The notes beneath the pieces were generated by a model. The model saw only the letters and a list, made by a program, of their open reading frames with translations. It made no database searches and was not told the DNA's origin. From WLWS01 sp965243105 (GTDB taxonomy: Bacteria; Pseudomonadota; Gammaproteobacteria; Eutrophobiales; Eutrophobiaceae), in assembly GCA_965243105.1 (NCBI GenBank), contig CBDEUC010000003.1:1054001-1118000 (forward strand): a DNA stretch of 64,000 nucleotides, read 5' to 3'. Every line of letters begins with the position of its first letter. The stretch's first letter is position 1. Shown here in pieces: positions 31,771-40,941 of the stretch. Made by a program: the position numbers and the translations under genes.

Positions 31771-33264
31771 ATGGAATTCAGCATTAAAAGTGGTAACCCC
31801 GAAAAACAGCGTACCGCCTGCGTCATAGTGGGCATCAATGAGCCGCGAAAGCTCGGCCCGGCAGCACGTGCAATCGATGCGGCAAGCAAGAAATATATCT
31901 CCAACATGATTCGCCGCGGCGACATCGATGGCAAGCTTGGACAGTCCCTGTTATTACACAATGTACCCGGCATGTTATGCGACCGCGTACTGCTGATTGG
32001 CTGTGGCCGCGAAAGGGATATCGACGAGCGCCAGTATTGCCGCATCATCGAAAACAGCATCAAGCAACTGAACACCACCGGCTCAAGTGATGCCGTCTCC
32101 TACCTGTCGGAGCTCAACGTCAAGGGTCGGGATCTCGACTGGAAAATTTCCCGTGCAGTGGAAACCATCGATCACAGCCTGTATGAATTCAAGGAGTTCA
32201 AGAAAAAGAACAAGCGCGTCAAGAAACCCCTGAAGAAAATCACTCTCACCGTGCCATCACGACGCGAATTGTCATCAGCCGACCAGGCTGCAAAGACAGC
32301 AAGCTCGGTTGCAAAGGGCGTGAAGTTGACCCGTGACCTGGGTAACCGCCCGGCCAATGTCTGTACCCCGACTCATCTTGCGCAGCAGGCCCAGCAGCTT
32401 GGCAAGACCTACAAGTCGCTCAAGGTGAAGGTGCTTGACGAGGCCGCCCTGAAAAAACTGGAAATGAATGTCATGTTGTCGGTCAGCCAGGGCAGTGCGC
32501 AGCCGGCAAAGCTGATCACCATTGAGCACAACGGTGGTAAGAAAAACGCCAAGCCGGTAGTGCTGGTGGGCAAGGGTGTCACCTTTGACACCGGTGGTAT
32601 TTCCATCAAGCCCTCCCCGGCCATGGATGAAATGAAATACGACATGTGCGGCGCTGCATCGGTGCTAGGTACCATGTGCGCAGTGGCGGACATGGACCTG
32701 CCGCTGAACGTGATCGGGGTTGTTCCCGCGGTGGAGAACATGCCAAGCAGCACGGCCACAAGGCCCGGTGATATCTACACCAGCATGTCGGGCCAGACCG
32801 TGGAAGTCCTCAACACCGATGCCGAGGGACGACTGATTCTTTGTGATGCGATGACCTACTCGGAGAGATTCAATCCCGAGGTGGTGATCGATATCGCCAC
32901 TCTCACCGGTGCCTGCGTAGTTGCCCTGGGTAGCCACGCAACCGGGCTGCTGAGTAATCACAACCCGCTGGTCAAGGATCTTCTTCATGCCGGGGAAACC
33001 GCCTGCGACCGCGCCTGGCAGTTACCGCTGTGGGATGATTACCAGAAGCAGATCGACAGCCCCTTTGCTGACATGGCAAACATTGGTGGACGTGAAGCCG
33101 GCACTATCACCGCCGGTTGTTTCCTTTCACGCTTTGCCAAGAAGTTTCACTGGGCCCATCTTGATATCGCCGGTACCGCCTGGAACAGCGGCAAGAACAA
33201 GTGTGCTACCGGGCGACCTGTACCCCTGCTGACGCGCTACCTGCTGGACCGTGCCGAATCCTGA
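31771..33264 (+). CDS. pepA: Leucyl aminopeptidase (M17)
   Basis: 497-residue cytoplasmic hexameric metallopeptidase releasing N-terminal residues; PepA also binds DNA in E. coli. The catalytic C-terminal domain shows VLVGKGVTFDTGGISIKPS (Lys and first metal ligands near 266), KYDMCGAASVLG, and the M17 signature NTDAEGRLIL near 348. The N-terminal domain is of ordinary length, with a Lys-rich stretch KEFKKKNKRVKKPLKK near 130-145. Followed closely by holC, as usual. Confidence 0.96.
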   Translation: MEFSIKSGNPEKQRTACVIVGINEPRKLGPAARAIDAASKKYISNMIRRGDIDGKLGQSLLLHNVPGMLCDRVLLIGCGRERDIDERQYCRIIENSIKQLNTTGSSDAVSYLSELNVKGRDLDWKISRAVETIDHSLYEFKEFKKKNKRVKKPLKKITLTVPSRRELSSADQAAKTASSVAKGVKLTRDLGNRPANVCTPTHLAQQAQQLGKTYKSLKVKVLDEAALKKLEMNVMLSVSQGSAQPAKLITIEHNGGKKNAKPVVLVGKGVTFDTGGISIKPSPAMDEMKYDMCGAASVLGTMCAVADMDLPLNVIGVVPAVENMPSSTATRPGDIYTSMSGQTVEVLNTDAEGRLILCDAMTYSERFNPEVVIDIATLTGACVVALGSHATGLLSNHNPLVKDLLHAGETACDRAWQLPLWDDYQKQIDSPFADMANIGGREAGTITAGCFLSRFAKKFHWAHLDIAGTAWNSGKNKCATGRPVPLLTRYLLDRAES

Positions 33265-33272
33265 TCGCTAAC

Positions 33273-33698
33273 GTGCCTCGGGTTGATTTCTACATACTGG
33301 GTGCAGAGCAGACGAAAGAACGATTCTGCTGCGAGCTGGCAGGAAAGATAAGAAAGCAGGACAAGGATATCTACATCCACGCGGCGTCACGTGACGAGGC
33401 CCAGTCCCTGGATGACCTGCTGTGGACCTACCGGGACATCAGCTTCCTGCCCCATGCCATGGCCGGCGAGCAATCAAAGCAGGATTCCATTATTATTGGC
33501 TGGGAAGACCCGGTTGCTTGCGCCAACTCGGTCATGATCAATCTCGGGCAGAACATACCCGCACAAGCCGAGGCTTACGAACGTGTCGTGGAAATTGTTG
33601 AAGACAGTAATCGGCAGGAAGGACGCGATCGCTACAAGCTGTATCGCGATGCCGGCTTTGACATGCATAACCATGATATGAGCAAGGAACATGGATAG
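33273..33698 (+). CDS. holC: DNA polymerase III chi subunit
   Basis: 141 residues from a GTG start 8 bases after the pepA stop. The family pattern VDFYILGAEQTKERFCCELA, CxLA-type helix, IYIHAASRDEAQSLDDLLW and SFLPHAM is clear; DPV-type segment WEDPVACANSVMINLGQNIP follows. Chi links the clamp loader to SSB. The C-terminus overlaps the next ORF by 8 bases. Confidence 0.93.
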   Translation: MPRVDFYILGAEQTKERFCCELAGKIRKQDKDIYIHAASRDEAQSLDDLLWTYRDISFLPHAMAGEQSKQDSIIIGWEDPVACANSVMINLGQNIPAQAEAYERVVEIVEDSNRQEGRDRYKLYRDAGFDMHNHDMSKEHG

Positions 33699-34101
33699 TC
33701 CCGGTCCAGATAATCCCCGCGATCCCCTGAAGGAAAAACTGGAAGAGCTGGAATCCCTCATCGACAAGGAAGATGCCGGCACTGAGCCAAATCGTATCGA
33801 AGTTCCCGTGCTAGATGAGCTGGTGGACGAGGCAGACTTTGTCGAGCACGCAGACGAAAACAACGTCGAGGAAATCGAGGAACAGATCGTGGAGCTGGCC
33901 GAAAAACTCGAGGACAAGTTCTCCGGTGAACTGGATCAGCTGGTAAACCTGCTTAAAAGCAACATGAAAAACAGCATTATCGAGGAGCTTCGTCAACAGG
34001 CTAACCTTGAGCAAACCGGGCAGGACGATTCAGCCCGGGAAGAACTGACCCAGGATAATCCTGCCCCGAGCTTCACCCCACGGGACGACCATAACAGCTG
34101 A
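33691..34101 (+). CDS. Small acidic coiled-coil protein, unknown function
   Basis: 136 residues, strongly acidic, with no membrane or signal segment. VPVLDELVDEADF is followed by a long heptad-like helix (VEEIEEQIVELAEKLEDKF) and LDQLVNLLKSNMKNSIIEEL. ORFs of this kind sit between holC and valS in various gammaproteobacteria, but I know of no assigned function. The ATG overlaps the end of holC, implying coupled translation and suggesting, without proof, a role near the replisome or ValRS. Confidence 0.7.
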   Translation: MDSPGPDNPRDPLKEKLEELESLIDKEDAGTEPNRIEVPVLDELVDEADFVEHADENNVEEIEEQIVELAEKLEDKFSGELDQLVNLLKSNMKNSIIEELRQQANLEQTGQDDSAREELTQDNPAPSFTPRDDHNS

Positions 34102-34125
34102 TGTAACCCTTCTTTCGAGGCGCTA

Positions 34126-34153
34126 TTGCTACGCCTACTCTTGAGTGCATAAT
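34126..34153 (+). promoter_or_regulatory. Candidate valS promoter
   Basis: TTGCTA (34126-34131), a 16-base spacer and CATAAT (34148-34153) lie 38 bases upstream of the valS start. Confidence 0.45.
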
Positions 34154-34190
34154 AGCGTTATTCAAATTTGTAAAACATTGACCCGCGAGC

Positions 34191-36977
34191 ATGGATAAAA
34201 CCTACGAACCACACGCCATTGAGAATAACTGGTACCTGCAATGGGAAGAGAAAGGCTATTTTTCTCCCCAGGATGCGGATACCAACTACTGCATCATGCT
34301 GCCACCGCCAAACGTGACCGGCAGCCTGCACATGGGTCACGCTTTTCAACAGACCCTGATGGATATCCTGATCCGTTACCATCGCATGAATGGCGACAGC
34401 ACGCTCTGGCAATGCGGTACAGACCATGCCGGGATCGCCACGCAGATGGTAGTTGAGCGACAACTTGAAGCCAGGGGCCAGGACCGTCACGAACTTGGCC
34501 GGGAAAAGTTTACCGAGGCGGTATGGAAATGGAAGGAAACATCCGGTAACACCATTACACGGCAATCCCGTCGCCTCGGTACGTCCATGGACTGGACCCG
34601 CGAACGTTTTACCATGGACGAAGGCCTGTCCGATGCCGTAATGGAAGTCTTTATCCAGCTTTACGATGAAGGTCTCATCTATCGTGGCAAACGCCTGGTC
34701 AACTGGGATCCTGTACTTCACACAGCCATCTCTGACCTGGAAGTGATTTCCGAAGAAGAAGATGGTCACATGTGGCACATGCGCTACCCGGTTGTCGGTG
34801 ACGGCAATGGGTCCGGCGTTGAACACCTTGTGGTCGCGACGACGCGACCGGAAACCATGCTTGGCGACAGCGCTGTCGCCGTGCACCCGGAAGATGAGCG
34901 TTACAGGGACCTGGTTGGTGCCGAAGTTGAACTACCGCTGACGGGTCGTCGTATTCCCGTTATTGCCGACGACTATGTTGACCCTGAGTTTGGGACCGGT
35001 TGTGTAAAAATTACCCCGGCCCATGACTTTAACGACTACGCTGTCGGCAAGCGTCACGACCTGCCATTGATTAATATTTTTACCATTGATGCCGCGGTAA
35101 ATGACAATGCCCCTGAAGCGTATCGTGGTATGGATCGTTATGATGCTCGCAAGCAGGTGGTCAAGGATCTTGAAGCCCAGGGTTACCTTGAAAAGATCGA
35201 CGACCACAAGCTGATGGTACCAAGGGGTGATCGTTCAAATGCCGTGGTGGAACCCTACCTGACAGACCAGTGGTACGTAAAAATACAGCCGCTTGCCGAT
35301 CCGGCCATCGCTGCCGTTGAAAAGGGCGAGATAAAGTTCATCCCGGAAAACTGGTCAAAGACCTATTTCGAATGGATGCACAACATCGAGGACTGGTGCA
35401 TCTCGAGGCAACTATGGTGGGGACATCGCATACCCGCCTGGTACGACGATGACGGCGGCATGTATGTTGGTCGAAGCGAAGAAGATGTGAGGCAAAAGCA
35501 TGGACTGGCCGCGGATCTTCCCCTGAGGCAGGACGAAGATGTGCTCGACACCTGGTTTTCCTCGGCGCTGTGGCCATTCTCCACGCTGGGCTGGCCTGAA
35601 CAGACCCCGGAACTGGGACGTTACTATCCCGGCAACGTACTGGTCACCGGCTTTGACATCATTTTTTTCTGGGTCGCACGCATGATCATGATGGGGATCA
35701 AGTTCATGGGCGACGTGCCTTTCAGGGAAGTTTATATAACTGGCCTGGTACGTGATAGCGAAGGTCAGAAAATGTCAAAATCCAAGGGTAACATCCTCGA
35801 CCCCATCGACCTTATCGATGGAATTGGTATTGAAGAATTGCTCGAGAAGCAAAAGACGGGGCTGATGCAACCTCAGCTCGCACCAAAAATTGAGAAATCC
35901 ACGCGCAAGAATTTTCCTGATGGCATCGAATCCCATGGCACCGATTCACTGCGCTTTACCTTTGCGGCACTGGCGACACAGGGGCGAGGTATTAATTTTG
36001 ACGTGGGTCGTATTCAAGGCTACCGCAATTTTTGTAACAAGCTCTGGAATGCCACGCGCTACGTGATGATGAATGTCGAGCAACAGGCCTTCGATATCAA
36101 GAGTGGCGAGATGGAGTTCGGCCTGGCCGAGCGCTGGATCAACACGCGGCTTGCCGGCGCTATCGACACGGTGACTCGGGGTATGGCGGATTACCGTTTT
36201 GACCTTGCCGCCCAGGCCATGTACGAATTTACCTGGGATGAATACTGTGACTGGTACCTGGAACTGTCCAAGACCACGCTTAACGACGACAGCGCCTCCG
36301 AAGCACAAAAGCGCGGCACCTTGTTTACACTGGTTAATGTGCTGGAAACCCTGTTACGCCTGATGCATCCCTTTATTCCTTTTATCAGTGAGGAACTGTG
36401 GCAGCGGGTTGCACCGGTTATCGGTCGCGAGGGCGATTCCGTCATGCTGGCGAGCTACCCTGCCGCGGGTGAGCTTGAGAGTGATGAGAAAGCGTTGGTC
36501 GAAATTGAATGGATCAAGTCTTTCATCCTTGGCGTACGTCGGATTCGCGGCGAACGGGATATCTCACCCGGTAAAAAACTGGCCATCCAGGTCAAGGGTG
36601 GCAGCAGCGACGAGCAGGGCTGGCTGAGCAGCAACACTGCACAGGTACAGGATCTTGGACGTATTGAATCCATCACGCTCACCGAGGAGGAACCGGAGGA
36701 CGCGGTCATCGCCCTCGCCGGAGACACCACCATCATCGTTCCCCTGGCTGGCCTGATTGACCCGGCAGTGGAGCTGGCAAAACTGGAAAAGGAACTTGGC
36801 AAGCTGCAATCTGCCAAAGAGGGCATTGAAAAGAAGCTGGCCAACCCCAACTTCGTAGACAAGGCGCCGGAAGCGGTGGTGAACAAGGACAGGGAACGGC
36901 TGGTTGAACTGACCGAGGCCATCGACAAGCTGCAGGCGCAGCACCAGCGAATTGAAAAGATGGCTGGCAATAGCTAG
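34191..36977 (+). CDS. valS: Valyl-tRNA synthetase
   Basis: 928 residues, class Ia. HIGH-type motif HMGH near 46 (PPPNVTGSLHMGHAF), the CP1 editing domain (TTRPETMLGDSAVAVHPED), WCISRQLWWGHRIPAWY, KMSKS at about 527-531 (GQKMSKSKGN), an anticodon-binding helical domain and a C-terminal coiled coil (ELAKLEKELGKLQSAKEGIE) that contacts tRNA. Full length with no anomalies. Confidence 0.97.
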   Translation: MDKTYEPHAIENNWYLQWEEKGYFSPQDADTNYCIMLPPPNVTGSLHMGHAFQQTLMDILIRYHRMNGDSTLWQCGTDHAGIATQMVVERQLEARGQDRHELGREKFTEAVWKWKETSGNTITRQSRRLGTSMDWTRERFTMDEGLSDAVMEVFIQLYDEGLIYRGKRLVNWDPVLHTAISDLEVISEEEDGHMWHMRYPVVGDGNGSGVEHLVVATTRPETMLGDSAVAVHPEDERYRDLVGAEVELPLTGRRIPVIADDYVDPEFGTGCVKITPAHDFNDYAVGKRHDLPLINIFTIDAAVNDNAPEAYRGMDRYDARKQVVKDLEAQGYLEKIDDHKLMVPRGDRSNAVVEPYLTDQWYVKIQPLADPAIAAVEKGEIKFIPENWSKTYFEWMHNIEDWCISRQLWWGHRIPAWYDDDGGMYVGRSEEDVRQKHGLAADLPLRQDEDVLDTWFSSALWPFSTLGWPEQTPELGRYYPGNVLVTGFDIIFFWVARMIMMGIKFMGDVPFREVYITGLVRDSEGQKMSKSKGNILDPIDLIDGIGIEELLEKQKTGLMQPQLAPKIEKSTRKNFPDGIESHGTDSLRFTFAALATQGRGINFDVGRIQGYRNFCNKLWNATRYVMMNVEQQAFDIKSGEMEFGLAERWINTRLAGAIDTVTRGMADYRFDLAAQAMYEFTWDEYCDWYLELSKTTLNDDSASEAQKRGTLFTLVNVLETLLRLMHPFIPFISEELWQRVAPVIGREGDSVMLASYPAAGELESDEKALVEIEWIKSFILGVRRIRGERDISPGKKLAIQVKGGSSDEQGWLSSNTAQVQDLGRIESITLTEEEPEDAVIALAGDTTIIVPLAGLIDPAVELAKLEKELGKLQSAKEGIEKKLANPNFVDKAPEAVVNKDRERLVELTEAIDKLQAQHQRIEKMAGNS

Positions 36978-37000
36978 CCCGGGCAATACTGAGTTTCAGC

Positions 37001-37102
37001 GACTTGCCTGGATAGGTGAGCGGACCGTCAATCGACAGGGACGTCGATTACGAGCCTACAGGGACGTACTTGTAGCGTGTCCGCGAACCTGCCAGGCAAG
37101 TC
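37001..37102 (-). repeat. Structured repeat family 1, copy G
   Basis: Bounded by perfect 11-base arms GACTTGCCTGG (37001-37011) and CCAGGCAAGTC (37092-37102). Read on the minus strand the core is CGCGGACACGCTACAAGTAC, GTCCCTGTAGGCTCG, an inner hairpin AATCGACGTCCCTGTCGATT and GGTCCGCTC. Loops are TCCCTG rather than TCCATG. Located between valS and cysE. Confidence 0.85.
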
Positions 37103-37127
37103 AGCCAAACATTCTTCACGCGAATGC

Positions 37128-37133
37128 TACAAT
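37128..37133 (+). promoter_or_regulatory. Candidate -10 box of cysE
   Basis: TACAAT 29 bases before the cysE ATG, just beyond repeat copy G. No strong -35 box seen. Confidence 0.4.
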
Positions 37134-37162
37134 AGGCACAAAGTGAACTAGATGAGTCACCC

Positions 37163-37864
37163 ATGTTTGAAACAGTAAAAGAAGATATACAGGTCGTATT
37201 CGACCGCGACCCGGCGGCACGCAGCAGCATCGAGACGCTGACTTCCTGCCCCGGTTTGCACGCTATCCTGTTTCACCGCCTGAACCACTGGTTGTGGAAC
37301 CGGCGACTGTACCTGCTCGCACGTCTCATGGCTCACCTTGCCCGCTTTCTTACGGGTGTAGAAATACACCCCGGTGCAAAAATCGGCCGCCGTTTCTTCA
37401 TTGACCATGGCATGGGCGTGGTGATCGGCGAGACAGCAGAGATTGGCGATGACTGCTCTATCTACCACGGTGTGACACTGGGTGGTACAACCTGGAACAA
37501 GGGCAAGCGTCACCCTACCCTGCAAAACAACGTCGTCATCGGCGCCGGTGCAAAAATACTCGGCCCTATCACGCTGGGTGACTGCGCTCGCGTCGGCTCC
37601 AACGCCGTCGTGGTGAAAGACATACCCGGTGGTGCAACGGTGGTGGGAATACCGGGTCATATTGTCGCCAAGCGTGAAGAGGTACAGGATCTCGAGGCGC
37701 AACGCGAGGAGATGGCCAGGAAAATCGGCTTTGAAGCCTACGGTGCCAGCCAGGATATGCCTGACCCGATACAAAAGGCGCTGGATACCATGCTTGATCA
37801 CATGAGCAAGGTGGACCGGGAAATGGGCGAACTAAAGAAACAGCTGGAAGAGAAGGAAGGCTGA
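37163..37864 (+). CDS. cysE: Serine O-acetyltransferase
   Basis: First step of cysteine synthesis from serine and acetyl-CoA. 233 residues: an N-terminal helical region, then a left-handed beta-helix of hexapeptide repeats containing the diagnostic FIDHGMGVVIGETAEIGDDC and YHGVTLGGT, with KRHPTLQNNVVIGAGAKILG. The shorter N-terminus resembles the EpsC/plant-type trimeric forms. A charged C-terminal helix (MSKVDREMGELKKQLEEKEG) extends beyond the usual end. It may supply cysteine for the nearby suf system, though that is general metabolism. Confidence 0.93.
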   Translation: MFETVKEDIQVVFDRDPAARSSIETLTSCPGLHAILFHRLNHWLWNRRLYLLARLMAHLARFLTGVEIHPGAKIGRRFFIDHGMGVVIGETAEIGDDCSIYHGVTLGGTTWNKGKRHPTLQNNVVIGAGAKILGPITLGDCARVGSNAVVVKDIPGGATVVGIPGHIVAKREEVQDLEAQREEMARKIGFEAYGASQDMPDPIQKALDTMLDHMSKVDREMGELKKQLEEKEG

Positions 37865-38770
37865 TTAGTTCCGGCCCAGCACGCGCCTGACCAGGCGACC
37901 ATCCACCACCGCAAGACCACTGAATACCACGAGTATGGCGCACATCATGCGTGCGTTGATGCTTTCGTCGAGAAATATAATGCCCAGCAGGATGGCGGTG
38001 ACCGGGACAAGGAACACCACCAGCAGGGTGTTGGTCGCCCCCGCTGTTCGTATCACGTGAAAGTAAACGATGTAGCTGAACGCGGTGGCCAGTAGTGCCA
38101 TGAAGACGATGGCACAGATGGTGGCACGGCTGATCTCCGTCACCAGGGGATATTCAAACACCAGGGCAAAGGGACAGGACAGCAGGCAGGCGGCGATAAG
38201 CGTTCCGGTCATGGCCTGCAGGATAGGTATCTGGTCAAAACGCCGCGCGTACACCCCGGCGTAAGCATAGGACATGGCACCGCCCAGCACTGCCAGTTGT
38301 CCAAGCAGGCTCGACGAATGGCCGGCAAATGCGTCCGGCCCCAGCAGTAGGCAAACCCCGCCAAGCGCAATAATCACGCCCAGTAATCGAAGCCGCGTCA
38401 TCTTTTCATCGTGGGTAAGAAAGTGCGCCATGATGACGGTGAATACCGGGACCGTGGCATTGAGTATCGAGGCCAGGGAACTGTTGATATACACCTGGCC
38501 CGAGGATATCAGCATGAAAGGTATACTCGTGTTAAACGCACCCAGCACAAAAAATCGCCACCATGACGAGGCATCCAGCGGCAGGCGTGCACCGCTGAGA
38601 AAAAGCACGAACACGCTGAACACGGCAGCAACCACCAGGCGGTAAAACACGAGGGTAAACGGCCCGATATCCCTGAGCGCGATTTCAATAAGAAAAAATG
38701 ATGTGCCCCAGATAGCGGCCACCAGCACAAGCTGGCCCCACTGACCCGGGGTCATGGTTCCTGAGGGCAT
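37865..38770 (-). CDS. EamA/DMT-family exporter
   Basis: 301 residues with ten predicted helices arranged as two EamA repeats (about 12-150 and 155-290). Typical motifs are AAIWGTSFFLIEIALRDIGP in the first repeat, LASILNATVPVFTVIMAHFL, and AGATNTLLVVFLVPVTAILL in the second. The family exports amino acids, sugars or metabolites; the substrate cannot be inferred. The stop lies directly next to the convergent cysE stop. Confidence 0.87.
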   Translation of the reverse strand: MPSGTMTPGQWGQLVLVAAIWGTSFFLIEIALRDIGPFTLVFYRLVVAAVFSVFVLFLSGARLPLDASSWWRFFVLGAFNTSIPFMLISSGQVYINSSLASILNATVPVFTVIMAHFLTHDEKMTRLRLLGVIIALGGVCLLLGPDAFAGHSSSLLGQLAVLGGAMSYAYAGVYARRFDQIPILQAMTGTLIAACLLSCPFALVFEYPLVTEISRATICAIVFMALLATAFSYIVYFHVIRTAGATNTLLVVFLVPVTAILLGIIFLDESINARMMCAILVVFSGLAVVDGRLVRRVLGRN

Positions 38771-38781
38771 CTCAGCGTCGC

Positions 38782-39312
38782 CTAATCATCATCCAGCACG
38801 CCAAACAACTGGTGATAAATGGCGGCGGAGATATGTACCAGGAATAATGGATAGATGGCAATGGAAAGACTGTAGTGGAGACCCTTGCTCAGCTCGTAAA
38901 GCGCCACGTTCTTTTGCATGAATGCAGCAGTTTCAAATAACGAGAAAAACGCGAGGCCCTCTCCTGAACTGACAAGGTTGAGTATGCCAACCAGGCTCTG
39001 CGAAATGACAACGAAGTAAATAGTCAGGTGCAGGCTTCGCGCGGAATACTTTTGCCACTTCCTGATGGAATACGACTGCACCGGGTTGTGGTTACTGATA
39101 CGCCAGTAAACTCTTGCCAGCATCACCAGCAGGAACAGCAATCCCCACGACACGTGGGTAGCCACCAGGCTGGCCCTGTGTTCACTGGCTTCAAGCTCAG
39201 CAAACCCGTCACCGGTGAGAATAAGTACCACGAGCAGGGTGACACTACTCCAGTGCAGGACCCGTCCACCCCAGCCATACTGGGTTTCAGAATTTTTCCA
39301 GGGTATTTCCAT
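38782..39312 (-). CDS. Cytochrome b561
   Basis: About 176 residues, four transmembrane helices with His in each expected place: LHWSSVTLL, VATHVSWGLLF, SLHLTIYFVV and FLVHISAAIYHQLFG, giving di-haem ligands. Prokaryotic b561 proteins oxidise quinol and reduce superoxide or other acceptors at the inner membrane. ATG 39312 (MEIPWKNSETQYGWG) is preferred because conserved sequence begins there. Neighbouring minus-strand genes EamA and 39389-39796 may form a loose unit. Confidence 0.87.
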   Translation of the reverse strand: MEIPWKNSETQYGWGGRVLHWSSVTLLVVLILTGDGFAELEASEHRASLVATHVSWGLLFLLVMLARVYWRISNHNPVQSYSIRKWQKYSARSLHLTIYFVVISQSLVGILNLVSSGEGLAFFSLFETAAFMQKNVALYELSKGLHYSLSIAIYPLFLVHISAAIYHQLFGVLDDD

Positions 39313-39388
39313 CGCGTGATTATAAACCAGCAAACAAAAAACGGGCTGCTTCAATGAAAAAGCAACCCGTTTTGAGGGAGCAGCTTTC

Positions 39389-39796
39389 TTACTTCAATGA
39401 ATACCGGAACAGCTTGATACAGGTGAGACCGTATCCGACGGTAGTCAGGGTAATGGATGCCAGGACGAAAATCTTCATGCCCGGAAATCCAAACGGAATA
39501 GACTGCAGCAGGAACAGCAGTGGGTTGGTAATGGAACCAATTGCCATTGGCCACTGTACCCACTTTGGAAGCGGAATCTTTGATGCGTAGATGCCAAACA
39601 GCAGCATCGACATCATCAGGAAGTCCAGGTGTGAACTTAGCAGCTTGTCCGGAAACTTGAAGAATTCCAGGGCCGCCGGTATTTTCATGGCGTGGGTGCC
39701 GACCAGGCACCAGGCCAGTACCAGCCCGATTAATAACGAGATACAGGCAGTACGAAGCAGTATTACATTTCCCGCATGTTGATCATCAGCAGACAC
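39389..39796 (-). CDS. Four-helix membrane protein, unknown function
   Basis: 135 residues from a GTG at 39796 preceded by AGGGGGG; the upstream ATG (39844) has no ribosome-binding site. Four hydrophobic helices at about 14-34, 54-72, 77-100 and 106-126. LLSSHLDFLMMSMLLFGIYA has a His in a helix that could be functional. I do not recognise a characterised family. It is divergent from the AraC-type regulator and may be its target. Confidence 0.68.
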   Translation of the reverse strand: MSADDQHAGNVILLRTACISLLIGLVLAWCLVGTHAMKIPAALEFFKFPDKLLSSHLDFLMMSMLLFGIYASKIPLPKWVQWPMAIGSITNPLLFLLQSIPFGFPGMKIFVLASITLTTVGYGLTCIKLFRYSLK

Positions 39797-39954
39797 GTTT
39801 ATATCCCCCCTATCAATAATGATTTGTTCGTAAACTCCAACCACTCACCAGGTTGAATGGCTCGAATTTACCACCAAAAACCCGGTGTTTCTTGACTATT
39901 TGGGAACCTCTTTGTTGACTTGCACTGCAATCTGGACAATATTCCCGTGACGCC

Positions 39955-40941
39955 ATGAGCCAGGTCGAATTGATGATGCAGGCACAGCAGGATATCCATC
40001 GTTTTTCCACGGATGACATTCCACGGGGAGTGCGCCAGCAACTGTGGCGGGAGCAGGCCAGCAAGGCCTTTGTCGAGCTGGATGTGAGTTTCGATGGGCA
40101 ATACGACTGCAACGGTCACCTGTCAAAGACACAAATCGACGACTGGGCATGCACGCGGATATCCAGCTCAAGATCCCTTGTTAAGAGAAAGAGCGCAGCG
40201 ATAAAACGCTCTGACGCTGACTGCTTCCTGCTCAGCCTTCAGCTTGAAGGTTCCTCCACCATCATCCAGGACAATCGCAGGAGTGACCTCGGTCGCGGGG
40301 ATATCGCCATTTACGATACGACACGACCCTATGAGCTCAAGCTGAACAGCCCGAATACCCAGCTGGTATTTGAAATTCCTCGAAGCGACTGCGATCGAGC
40401 AATTGCAAATCACCAGCAGCTCACCGCGCGCAAGGTCGAAGCAAGCACCTCTACTGCTGCCAGCTACAAGCATACGCTGCTTTCGGTGCTGCAATCCTGT
40501 GACACGGGAAAAACCGCTCACCATGAGCTGCTCGCCACGCTTGACCTTCTCGCCCTGCTTTACGGCACCGAGGCTGATCCCGCGGGCACGGTGCGCCCGC
40601 TGAGTTCATCCCTGCGCCTGCTGTCTATCAAGAACTACGTCATGGGAAATATCGCTGACCCGGCATTAAGCCAGGCCAGCGTTGCAGCGCGCTTCGGTAT
40701 CAGCCGCCGTTACCTGAACCGGCTGTTTGAAAAACATGAAAGTTCCTTTGCCAGCTGGTTACGCGAGGAAAGGCTTGCACGTTGTCACCGGGACCTAGGC
40801 AGTGCCGAGCATAGCGCGTCGTCGATACTGGATATTGCCTGTAAATGGGGCTTCAACGATGCCGCCCACTTCAGCCGCATTTTCAAGAAACGCTACCAGC
40901 TCACACCGCTGGAGCGGCGCCGTTCATCACTGGCGGATTAG
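39955..40941 (+). CDS. AraC-family transcriptional regulator
   Basis: 328 residues. The N-terminal ligand domain (about 20-200) resembles the cupin-like AraC_binding_2 type (DADCFLLSLQLEGSSTI, RGDIAIYDTTRPYELKL). The C-terminal double helix-turn-helix (about 225-325) includes SQASVAARFGISRRYLNRLF and CKWGFNDAAHFSRIFKKRY, matching the AraC signature. It is divergent from the membrane protein/cytochrome b561 genes and convergent with the DUF364 gene, whose stop it overlaps by 15 bases. Effector unknown. Confidence 0.9.
   Translation: MSQVELMMQAQQDIHRFSTDDIPRGVRQQLWREQASKAFVELDVSFDGQYDCNGHLSKTQIDDWACTRISSSRSLVKRKSAAIKRSDADCFLLSLQLEGSSTIIQDNRRSDLGRGDIAIYDTTRPYELKLNSPNTQLVFEIPRSDCDRAIANHQQLTARKVEASTSTAASYKHTLLSVLQSCDTGKTAHHELLATLDLLALLYGTEADPAGTVRPLSSSLRLLSIKNYVMGNIADPALSQASVAARFGISRRYLNRLFEKHESSFASWLREERLARCHRDLGSAEHSASSILDIACKWGFNDAAHFSRIFKKRYQLTPLERRRSSLAD

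Noticed and set aside
34158..34886. 242-codon minus-strand ORF
   Set aside because: Antisense to the valS catalytic core, whose motifs are intact.
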